Shown here piece by piece: positions 1-5,603 of a stretch of 13,484 nucleotides of DNA. Origin of the DNA: Chthoniobacter sp. (lineage in GTDB: Bacteria > Verrucomicrobiota > Verrucomicrobiia > Chthoniobacterales > Chthoniobacteraceae); assembly GCA_025351065.1 (NCBI GenBank), contig JANXWQ010000364.1, forward strand, positions 1 through 13,484, written 5' to 3'. Under the pieces are notes generated by a model. The model did no database searches and was not told the origin of the DNA. It was given only the letters and a program-made list of their open reading frames with translations. The position numbers and the translations under genes are program-made. Numbering within the stretch: position 1 is the first letter of the stretch; each line of letters starts with the position of its first letter.

Positions 1-360
1 GAACGGAATGCCGGAGACGATGTAGTCGCAATGGGCGTGGCCGCGGCGCGCGAGTTCGGCGGCGAGGGTGGCGCAGTCGGCGTGGAGCACGGTCACGCGG
101 CGGTCGTCGCGAAACTGCTCGGTGAGATGCTGCGCAAGTTCGGCGTCGAGCTCGAAAAGGATGAGGTGCGAATCCGGGTGCATGCGCCGCACGATCTCGC
201 GGGTGTGGCAGCCCTCGCCGGGGCCGTACTCGGCGATGACGCGCGGCTGGCTGAAGTCCATTTTGTCAGCGACCCGCCGGATCAGCGCCCGCGAACTCGG
301 GATGATGGAGGCGACCTGAAAGGGCCGTTGGAGGAATCGCTTGAGAAAAATTGCGCTCAT
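1..360 (-). CDS. SAM-dependent methyltransferase, phospholipid N-methyltransferase-like (partial, 3' end outside window)
   Basis: The first 120 residues are visible; the reading frame runs off the left edge without a stop. The start is the ATG at 358-360. The N-terminus (MSAIFLKRFLQRPFQVASII followed by PSSRAL) resembles the lead-in of small class I methyltransferases of the phospholipid N-methyltransferase and rRNA dimethylase-like group. SAM-binding motif I is at about residues 42-51 (IAEYGPGEGC, with G46, G48 and G50). The acidic residue ending the second strand is E70 (LILFELD). A further motif is at 91-96 (VLHADC), and a motif IV-like segment is at 112-120 (DYIVSGIPF). The enzyme would transfer a methyl group from S-adenosylmethionine; the substrate (phosphatidylethanolamine, another lipid or RNA) cannot be told from this half. 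No Shine-Dalgarno precedes the ATG. An in-frame GTG at 394-396 is a less likely start because the family-like sequence begins at the ATG. It is divergent from the HTH-receiver gene. Confidence 0.82.
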   Translation of the reverse strand, partial: MSAIFLKRFLQRPFQVASIIPSSRALIRRVADKMDFSQPRVIAEYGPGEGCHTREIVRRMHPDSHLILFELDAELAQHLTEQFRDDRRVTVLHADCATLAAELARRGHAHCDYIVSGIPF

Positions 361-370
361 GAAAAATGGG

Positions 371-396
371 GTGCCGCAGGGAAAATGCGGCGGCAC
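371..396. other. Perfect 7-bp inverted repeat in the methyltransferase leader
   Basis: GTGCCGC (371-377) is the exact reverse complement of GCGGCAC (390-396), with a 12-nt loop. It lies 10 to 36 nt upstream of the methyltransferase ATG and would fold in its 5' leader if transcription starts further upstream. It could be a leader hairpin or an operator-like palindrome, or chance in GC-rich DNA. Confidence 0.25.
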
Positions 397-445
397 TATT
401 AGCGGCAGGCCGGGGATTGTCCAGCCCCGCGGACGGGCCGTTTTT

Positions 446-472
446 ACACGCAGAGACGCCGAGGGCGCAGAG
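446..472. repeat. CGCAGAG-type short interspersed repeat
   Basis: The stretch 446-472 contains CGCAGAG twice (449-455 and 466-472) around an intervening ACGCCGAGGG. From memory, runs of this kind (cacgcagag, acgc, cgcagag) are widespread intergenic repeats in several bacterial phyla, including PVC bacteria; I cannot confirm genomic copy number from one window. It sits in the non-coding gap between two divergent genes, next to the hairpin at 496-542. I see no gene in 361-618. Confidence 0.45.
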
Positions 473-495
473 CTGAGCGGACAGACGCGTTTCTC

Positions 496-542
496 TGACC
501 AAAGCGTGCGCTTGCAGCATCCGTCGCTGCGTGCTTTCGTCA
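496..542. repeat. Imperfect long hairpin in divergent intergenic region
   Basis: TGACcAAAGC (496-505) pairs with GCTTTcGTCA (533-542), nine of ten positions, with one C-C mismatch. Inside it GCAGC (514-518) pairs with GCTGC (526-530) around a 7-nt loop. The two stems are joined by an asymmetric internal loop (8 nt against 2 nt). About 14 base pairs form in 47 nt. There is no clear T-run on either side, so a simple intrinsic terminator is unlikely. It may be a palindromic repeat unit together with the CGCAGAG repeat at 446-472, or an operator or structured leader. Confidence 0.4.
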
Positions 543-568
543 AAAATCCAGCCGTCCCCGCTCTGGCG

Positions 569-597
569 TTGACACCCTTCCAAGGAACCGACACTTT
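569..597 (+). promoter_or_regulatory. Putative sigma-70-type promoter of the HTH-receiver gene
   Basis: A perfect -35 hexamer TTGACA is at 569-574. A weak -10 candidate CACTTT is at 592-597 after a 17-nt spacer. The predicted start of transcription is near 604, about 45 nt before the ATG at 649. The same TTGACACC start followed by an ACTTT -10 recurs before the gene at 10742, which strengthens both. Confidence 0.45.
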
Positions 598-648
598 TGC
601 CCACAAGCCGCGAAAAACGTGGTAATTACGAAAATTCCTACAAACCCC

Positions 649-1221
649 ATGGAGCAATCATCGCACAACCTAATGACCGTGAAAGAGACCGCGGAGTATC
701 TGCGCATCCCTCTGCCCACGGTGTATTACCTCGTTCAGCGCGGCCAGCTTCCCGCCATCCAGATCGGCGGGCGCTGGCGCGTGAAGCGCGACCTGCTCGA
801 CCGCGACGTGCTCCACGCCGAGGAGCCCGGCGGCCAGCCCACGGTGCTGGTGGTGGACGACGACGAGGCGCTCCAGACCATGTTCAAGCTGTTCCTGAAA
901 AAGGCAGGCTTCAGCCGGCTCGTCGTCGGCACCGGCAAGGACGCGCTGGCCGCGCTGGCCAAACAGAAATTCGACTTCTGCTTTCTCGACCTGCAACTGC
1001 CCGACACCACCGGCGACGAAATCTACAAGCACGCCAAGAAGCTCCATCCCGAGATGCCCATCGTCATCATCACCGGCTACCCCGACAGCCAGATGCTCGA
1101 CAACATCCTCAAGCACGGCCCCGTCACCGTTTTGAAAAAGCCGCTGCAAGTGGCGCAACTCAACCAGACCCTCCGCATCCTCGGCCACGCCAAAGCGGCG
1201 AAGGCGGGCAAGGCCGCGTAG
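649..1221 (+). CDS. Excisionase-type HTH domain fused to response-regulator receiver domain
   Basis: This 190-residue protein joins two domains. Residues 9-56 form an HTH_17/excisionase-type (MerR-like) DNA-binding domain: MTVKETAEYLRIPLPTVYYL, then a wing with GGRWRVKRDLLDRDV. Residues 65-180 form a CheY-like receiver with the acidic pocket D70-D71-D72, phospho-acceptor D114 (FLDLQLP), T142 (IITGYP) and K164 (LKKPL), so all key residues are present. The DNA-binding domain is N-terminal, whereas classical response regulators carry it at the C-terminus. It probably acts as a phosphorylation-controlled DNA-binding protein; the kinase and target are not in the window. The tail is Ala/Lys-rich. 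Start choice: ATG 649 is favoured. GTG 619 adds ten residues and ATG 673 would start at M9, just before the HTH; none has a Shine-Dalgarno. Confidence 0.85.
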   Translation: MEQSSHNLMTVKETAEYLRIPLPTVYYLVQRGQLPAIQIGGRWRVKRDLLDRDVLHAEEPGGQPTVLVVDDDEALQTMFKLFLKKAGFSRLVVGTGKDALAALAKQKFDFCFLDLQLPDTTGDEIYKHAKKLHPEMPIVIITGYPDSQMLDNILKHGPVTVLKKPLQVAQLNQTLRILGHAKAAKAGKAA

Positions 1222-1356
1222 GTATAGATCGGGAAGGGCATGTGAGTTCCTTTTCTGAAAAATTCTCACAGCTACGCTACGCATCTCTTCGCATTCCGTC
1301 TTCGCTTGGACGGTTGTTAATGGAGATTTCTTGGGGCAAAGCCGCGACGTTTCGCG

Positions 1357-1364
1357 AAGGAGGG
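1357..1364 (+). promoter_or_regulatory. Strong Shine-Dalgarno AAGGAGGG before the nuclease-like gene
   Basis: AAGGAGGG lies 6 nt before the ATG at 1371. It is the only near-consensus ribosome binding site I found before any gene in this window. It favours start 1371 over the in-frame ATG at 1320. The same bases also encode part of FREGGQR if the longer start is used, so it could be coincidental. Confidence 0.5.
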
Positions 1365-1370
1365 CAGCGC

Positions 1371-2000
1371 ATGGAGAACGTGCTTACGACGGAGGTTTTT
1401 CAAGCACTCGACTTTCTGCCGCGAGCATCCTTCCTTGCTTCGGTCTTGCGAGCCGCGCACGTCGATGAACCTGTTGTGGTCGAAAAAATCGGCAACTGTG
1501 AAGATGCCACAATCTATGTGTTGCCTGGCGATTTACCGGTAGATGCGTCATTCGCCAAACCACGGAAGATTCAGCCGGATGTAATCATCGAAACATCGAC
1601 TGCCTTTATTGTCGTCGAATCGAAACGCATTGGTTCGAGCAGCTTTCAGCGTCACCAACTCGCGCGAGAACTTTTGTTTGCCTGTGCGCGCGCCGATGGA
1701 CGGCAGCCATTCGTTTTAATCATTGCGTCTGAGCCGCCGCCGTACCGGGTATTGCCGCGAGGGAAACTCACAATAGCGGAAGCAATCAAAAAGGCTCTTC
1801 CAGATGAGTTGAGCGACGGAACTCCATCTGAGGAGTTCTTGGGGAAAATTGCCGCGCATGTGGGCTGGCTTACGTGGCAAGAGCTTGCCTCAATCGTTGC
1901 TGCTCAATTTTCTGAGTATCGCAATGGTTCTCGATCAACGGAGCAATCAGTCGCACGGCTTGCGCAGTCTATTTTGACTGCGATCGAGTGGCACGCGTAA
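1371..2000 (+). CDS. Hypothetical protein with PD-(D/E)XK nuclease-like core
   Basis: I do not recognise a named family. From ATG 1371 the protein has 209 residues; an in-frame ATG at 1320 would give 226. Residues 69-85 read as a possible PD-(D/E)XK core: P69-D70 (PDVIIET), a hydrophobic strand (AFIVVESKR) with E83-x-K85, then a helix with Q93 and Q96 (FQRHQLARE). That order (D, then ExK, then a Gln-bearing helix) is typical of restriction-like nucleases, but other folds could show it. The C-terminal half is helical without obvious motifs. The gene is clearly less GC-rich than its neighbours, uses A/T-ending codons freely and has a strong Shine-Dalgarno, which together suggest acquisition by transfer. 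It lies alone between the HTH-receiver gene and the convergent gatA, whose stop is 12 nt away. No partner methylase or other defence gene is visible. Confidence 0.7.
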   Translation: MENVLTTEVFQALDFLPRASFLASVLRAAHVDEPVVVEKIGNCEDATIYVLPGDLPVDASFAKPRKIQPDVIIETSTAFIVVESKRIGSSSFQRHQLARELLFACARADGRQPFVLIIASEPPPYRVLPRGKLTIAEAIKKALPDELSDGTPSEEFLGKIAAHVGWLTWQELASIVAAQFSEYRNGSRSTEQSVARLAQSILTAIEWHA

Positions 2001-2012
2001 CCCTCGGTCGTT

Positions 2013-3464
2013 TCATTCCATTGCTGGGCGCGCTTTGTGCCAGTCGGTCGCCTGCTCGTAGGCGTGGGCGATTTGCAGGAGCTGGGATTCCCGAAACGGT
2101 TTGCCGAGCAGTTGCAATCCCACGGGCAGCTTTTTCCCCTCAACGTCCGCGAAGCCGCATGGAATGGAGATTCCGGGGATGCCGGCGAGGTTTGTGGCGA
2201 TGGTGAAAATGTCGGCCAGATACATTTTCAGCGGGTCGTCGCTGCGGTCGCCGGCCTTGAAGGCGACCTCGGGTGAGGTGGGGCAGATGAGCGCGTCCAC
2301 TTTTTCAAAGGCGGCGGAAAAGTCGCGGCGGATGAGGGTGCGGACTTTCTGCGCGCGGAGGTAAAAGGCGTCGTAGTAGCCGCTGCTGAGCACGTAGGTG
2401 CCGAGGATGATGCGCCGCTTTACCTCGGGGCCGAAGCCCTCCGCGCGCGTGCGTCCGTAGTGGTCGAGCAGCCCGGTGGCGTCGGCGGCGCGGTGGCCGT
2501 AACGCACGCCGTCGAAGCGCGCCAGATTCGCCGACGCCTCCGCTGTGGCGATGATGTAATAGACGCCGACCGCGTGCTCCGTATTGGGCAGCGAGACCTC
2601 GACGATCTCCGCGCCGAGCGACTCGTAATGCCGCACTGCCGCGCGCACCGCGGCATCCACCTGCGGGTCGATGCCGTCGATGAAATACTCGCGCGGCATG
2701 CCGAGGCGCAGGCCTTTCAAATCGCGCCCGAGCAGCGCGGTGTGGTCGGGCACCGGCTCGTCGAGGCTGGTGGAATCCTGCGGGTCGCGGCCGGCGATGG
2801 CATTGAGCACGAGCGCGGAGTCGCGCACCGTTTTGGTGAAAGGGCCGATCTGATCCAGCGACGACGCGAACGCGATCAGCCCGAAGCGCGAGACGCGCCC
2901 GTACGTCGGCTTCAGCCCCACGATCCCGCACAGCGCCGCGGGTTGGCGGATCGAGCCGCCCGTGTCCGAGCCGAGCGCGGCGAAGGCTTCGTCCGCCGCG
3001 ACCACCGCCGCCGAGCCGCCGCTGGACCCGCCGGGAATGCGCGACGTGTCCCACGGATTGCGCGTGTGGCCGAACGCGGAATTTTCCGTCGAGCTGCCCA
3101 TCGCGAACTCATCGAGATTGCACCGCCCAAACGGAATCGCGCCCGCCGCCCGCAGCTTGCGGATGACCGTGGCGTCATAGTTCGCGCGGTAGCCTTGCAG
3201 GATTTTCGACGCCGCGGTGCAAGGCTCGCCGGTCACATTGATGACGTCCTTGATCGCGATCGGTATGCCGCCGAGCGGGAGCGAAACGTCAGCGCTCTCG
3301 GCGCACTTCATCGCCGCATCGAGGTCGCGCGAAAGGTAGCCGTGAATCTGCGGATCGACCTGCGCGATGCGCGCATCGAGGGCGCGCAAAACTTCGGCGG
3401 GCGAGACTTCTTTGGCGCGCAACTTTTGCTGCACATCGGCGATGGAAAGGTTGGGGAGCGTCAT
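2013..3464 (-). CDS. gatA: Asp-tRNA(Asn)/Glu-tRNA(Gln) amidotransferase subunit A
   Basis: GatA is the glutaminase subunit of the cytoplasmic GatCAB complex. It releases ammonia from glutamine, which GatB uses to turn Glu-tRNA(Gln) or Asp-tRNA(Asn) into the amide form. The 483-residue length is normal for the family. The amidase-signature Ser-cisSer-Lys triad is present: K72 (PIAIKDV), S147 in the GGSSGGSAA loop, and the nucleophile S171 in SDTGGSIRQPA; the spacing matches known GatA. Further family segments are NLDEFAMGSSTENSAFG (116-132), LKPTYGRVSRFGL (184-196) and a C-terminal LPVGLQLLGKPF. The start is the ATG at 3462-3464, 3 nt after the gatC stop, without a Shine-Dalgarno, so translation is probably coupled. 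gatB is not in the window. A possible gatB partner would lie elsewhere in the genome. Confidence 0.97.
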   Translation of the reverse strand: MTLPNLSIADVQQKLRAKEVSPAEVLRALDARIAQVDPQIHGYLSRDLDAAMKCAESADVSLPLGGIPIAIKDVINVTGEPCTAASKILQGYRANYDATVIRKLRAAGAIPFGRCNLDEFAMGSSTENSAFGHTRNPWDTSRIPGGSSGGSAAVVAADEAFAALGSDTGGSIRQPAALCGIVGLKPTYGRVSRFGLIAFASSLDQIGPFTKTVRDSALVLNAIAGRDPQDSTSLDEPVPDHTALLGRDLKGLRLGMPREYFIDGIDPQVDAAVRAAVRHYESLGAEIVEVSLPNTEHAVGVYYIIATAEASANLARFDGVRYGHRAADATGLLDHYGRTRAEGFGPEVKRRIILGTYVLSSGYYDAFYLRAQKVRTLIRRDFSAAFEKVDALICPTSPEVAFKAGDRSDDPLKMYLADIFTIATNLAGIPGISIPCGFADVEGKKLPVGLQLLGKPFRESQLLQIAHAYEQATDWHKARPAME

Positions 3465-3467
3465 GGG

Positions 3468-3752
3468 CTATTCGATGACTTTCGGCACGATGAAGAGGTG
3501 GTTCGCCGTGCGCGGCGCATTGGCGAGCGCCTGTTCGGGCGTAAACCAGTCGCGCGCCTTGTCCTCGCGGAAGACGTTGAAAATGGCGTTGGCGTGCGCC
3601 GTCGGCTCGACGCCGCTGACATCCACCTGCTCCAGCTTTTCCACGTAGGCGAGGATCTGAGAGATCTGCGTTTGAAACTTCGCGACCTCCTCCTCGTTCA
3701 GGTTCAAGCGCGCGAGCTGCGCGGTGTAGCGGACGTCGAATTGGGCACTCAT
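3468..3752 (-). CDS. gatC: Asp-tRNA(Asn)/Glu-tRNA(Gln) amidotransferase subunit C
   Basis: GatC is the small subunit that wraps around and stabilises GatA and GatB in the tRNA amidotransferase. The 94-residue product has the family's usual length and pattern: an N-terminal helix with VRYTAQLARLNLNEEE (7-22), a second helix with FQTQISQILAYVEKLEQVDV (26-45), a middle VEPTAHANAIFNVFRED and a C-terminal FIVPKVIE. The start is the ATG at 3750-3752, where family similarity begins. The frame stays open for 42 more codons to 3878, but that stretch shows no family sequence and covers a hairpin, so I exclude it. gatC is first in a gatC-gatA operon. No clear promoter hexamers were found in the 132-nt gap upstream. 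Confidence 0.95.
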   Translation of the reverse strand: MSAQFDVRYTAQLARLNLNEEEVAKFQTQISQILAYVEKLEQVDVSGVEPTAHANAIFNVFREDKARDWFTPEQALANAPRTANHLFIVPKVIE

Positions 3753-3790
3753 AGGGGCGGGGAGTAGAAAGGAAATCGCGCGGGCTGAAA

Positions 3791-3819
3791 AGCGGGGAAA
3801 CGAAAAAGCACGCCCCGCT
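3791..3819 (-). terminator. Second hairpin in the cytochrome gene-gatC gap
   Basis: AGCGGGG (3791-3797) pairs perfectly with CCCCGCT (3813-3819) over a 15-nt loop. On the minus strand it is followed by TTTC. It could be a back-up terminator for the upstream cytochrome-like gene or a leader structure of gatC. Confidence 0.3.
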
Positions 3820-3843
3820 CGGAGGCCGGCGAAAATCACGCGC

Positions 3844-3874
3844 CTGCATGGGAAGCTGACCGCTTCCCGTGCAG
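3844..3874 (-). terminator. 12-bp hairpin just after the cytochrome-like gene
   Basis: Positions 3844-3855 pair with 3863-3874 (12 bp, one G-T wobble at 3849/3869) around a 7-nt loop. On the minus strand the hairpin begins 10 nt after the stop codon at 3885-3887. It is followed by only a short T-tract (GATTTTC) several bases further on, so it may be a weak or factor-assisted terminator or a 3'-end stabiliser. It separates that gene from the same-strand gatCA operon. Confidence 0.5.
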
Positions 3875-3884
3875 CCATATGCGC

Positions 3885-5603
3885 TCACTCCACGTCCACC
3901 ATTGCCTTCCCGCGGATTTGCAGGAACGGACGGCTGCGCACAATCGTCTCCAGTGCGGCGGTGATGTGACCGTCGTGCGTTTCGAGCTGCGTGCGCATTT
4001 CTGCGAGCAGCGGGCGGTCGGAAAGCTGCACGGCGCGGCCGAGCGCGTAGCCGAGGAGTTTGCGGCAAAATTGGTCGAGAAATTCGCGGCGGCGCGTGGT
4101 GAGCAGGTAGGTGCGCAGGCCGTCGAGACCGTCGAGCGGCGTGCCGTTGGCGAGCGTGGCTTTTACGTCGATGGGCCGGTCAGCGAGGTCCTTGTCGCGC
4201 TGGCGGCCGATGGCGTCGAAGCCTTCGAGCGCGAAGCCGAACGGATCGATGCGCACATGACAGCCGGCGCAGCGCGGGTCGGTGGTGTGCTTCTCGGTGA
4301 GCTGGCGGACGGTGAGCGTGTCGGCGTTTTCCTCCTCGGGGAGACGCGGCACGTCTTTCGGCGGCTTCGGCAGGCGGTCGCCCAGCAGTGCTTCGGCGAC
4401 CCAGTTGCCGCGCAGGATAGGGCTTGTGCGCGATGCGCCGGAGTTCTTCGCCAACGTCGTCGCCATGCCGAGGATACCACCGCGCCCGAGCTTTTTCATC
4501 CCATCCACGCGCCGCCATTCGTCGCCGCTCACGCCGGGGATGCCGTAGTGTTTTGCGAGCGGTTCGTTGAGGAAAGTGTAGTCGGCGGCGAGGATGTCGG
4601 GCACCGCGCCATCGCGCTGGAAGAGGTCGGTGAAAAAGCGCAGCGACTCCTCATACATCGCGCCGCGCAGTGCGGTGAACGTCGGGAAAAAGCGGTCGCT
4701 CTTTTCATCGAGGTGATCGAAATCGCGGACGTGAATCCACTGGCACGCAAACTCCGTCGCCAGCCGCCGCACGCGCGGATCGTGCAGCATCCGGCGCATC
4801 TGCGCGGCGAGCACAGCGGGCTCATGCAGCTTGCCCGCATCGGCGAGGGCGCGCAGTTCCGCATCGGGCGCGGATGACCACAGGAAGTAGCTCAGGCGGC
4901 TCGCGAGTTCGCTGTCGGAGACCGGCCCCGGCTCGGTGGCGGGCGCGGCTTTTTCCAGCCGGTAAAGAAACGCCGGAGCGACGAGCACGCGCGCGAGGGT
5001 GAGGCGGATCGCGTCCTCGTGCGGCAGTTCCTCCGCGCGCAATTTCCCATACAGCCCGCGCAGTTCCGTCGTCTCCGCCGCGGTGAGCGGGCGGCGATAC
5101 GCGCGGGTCGCGAATTCCAGCACCCCGTCGAGATGCCGCGGCTGCGTGTCCGCGAGGCGCTGCTTGAGTTCCGCGGCGTGCCGCGCAATCGGCTCGCGCA
5201 ACGGCTCCAGCCGCTTGTCGCCGAGCGGCGCGTTGGGGCCGTCCTGCGTGGAGTATTGCCAGATCTGCTCGAATGCATCCACGAGCGTCAGCGCGTCCTG
5301 CGCGACGTAGTGCAGCTCGTCCCACAGCCGGTCCAGCCGCGCGCGCTGCGCGTCATCGAGCATGAGCCGCGCGAGCTGGCCGTCCTCGCGATGGAAAAGC
5401 GTGAGCGTGACCGCTTCATCCACTGGCACGATTTTCGTGTAGCAAAGCGCGGCGGGAAAAATCTGGCGAAACGCATCGAACGCGGCCTCGATCCGCCGCC
5501 GCGCGGCGCTGCCGTCCGCGGTGATGACCGGCGTGGCGATGGAAACCTGCCGCTCGCCCCACGCGCCGACCGCCGCGCTTTCCTGCACCGTGCTGGCCTG
5601 CAA
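3885..5603 (-). CDS. PSCyt/PSD cytochrome-c-like protein, C-terminal part (after frameshift)
   Basis: This is the C-terminal part of the gene that begins at 8077, read in the -1 frame. The TTG at 5601-5603 is only the first possible start-like codon, not a real start; the frame is open back to a TGA at 5694-5696. Counting from 5603, the domains are PSD5/DUF1595 (about 160-220, TRAYRRPLTAAE, ending APAFLYRLE), PSD4/DUF1592 (about 228-358, SELASRLSYFLWSSAPDAEL to DYTFLNEPLAKHYGIPG), PSCyt3/DUF1588 (about 370-470, with TSPILRGNWV and the haem motif C445-A-G-C448-H449, then RIDPFGFALEGFD) and PSD2/DUF1585 (about 485-562). These domains are found in secreted or surface proteins of Planctomycetes and Verrucomicrobia thought to bind haem c; no precise function is established. 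The stop is followed by a 12-bp hairpin. Without the frameshift correction this part has no signal peptide and would probably not be made. Confidence 0.85.
   Translation of the reverse strand: MQASTVQESAAVGAWGERQVSIATPVITADGSAARRRIEAAFDAFRQIFPAALCYTKIVPVDEAVTLTLFHREDGQLARLMLDDAQRARLDRLWDELHYVAQDALTLVDAFEQIWQYSTQDGPNAPLGDKRLEPLREPIARHAAELKQRLADTQPRHLDGVLEFATRAYRRPLTAAETTELRGLYGKLRAEELPHEDAIRLTLARVLVAPAFLYRLEKAAPATEPGPVSDSELASRLSYFLWSSAPDAELRALADAGKLHEPAVLAAQMRRMLHDPRVRRLATEFACQWIHVRDFDHLDEKSDRFFPTFTALRGAMYEESLRFFTDLFQRDGAVPDILAADYTFLNEPLAKHYGIPGVSGDEWRRVDGMKKLGRGGILGMATTLAKNSGASRTSPILRGNWVAEALLGDRLPKPPKDVPRLPEEENADTLTVRQLTEKHTTDPRCAGCHVRIDPFGFALEGFDAIGRQRDKDLADRPIDVKATLANGTPLDGLDGLRTYLLTTRRREFLDQFCRKLLGYALGRAVQLSDRPLLAEMRTQLETHDGHITAALETIVRSRPFLQIRGKAMVDVE

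Noticed and set aside
31..402. 123-codon + strand frame at the left edge
   Set aside because: It is antisense to the methyltransferase, whose motif I and following strands are clear on the - strand.
597..1241. Long in-frame extension upstream of the nuclease-like gene
   Set aside because: It overlaps the HTH-receiver gene in another frame and reads as Arg/Pro/His-rich shadow sequence; the gene-like part begins near 1320-1371.
2460..3767. 435-codon open frame on the + strand opposite gatA and gatC
   Set aside because: It is antisense to two certain genes and encodes an Arg/Ala-rich product with no domain; such frames are common in GC-rich DNA.
3753..3878. 42-codon N-terminal extension of gatC
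   Set aside because: GatC similarity starts at the ATG at 3752, and the extension runs across hairpins.
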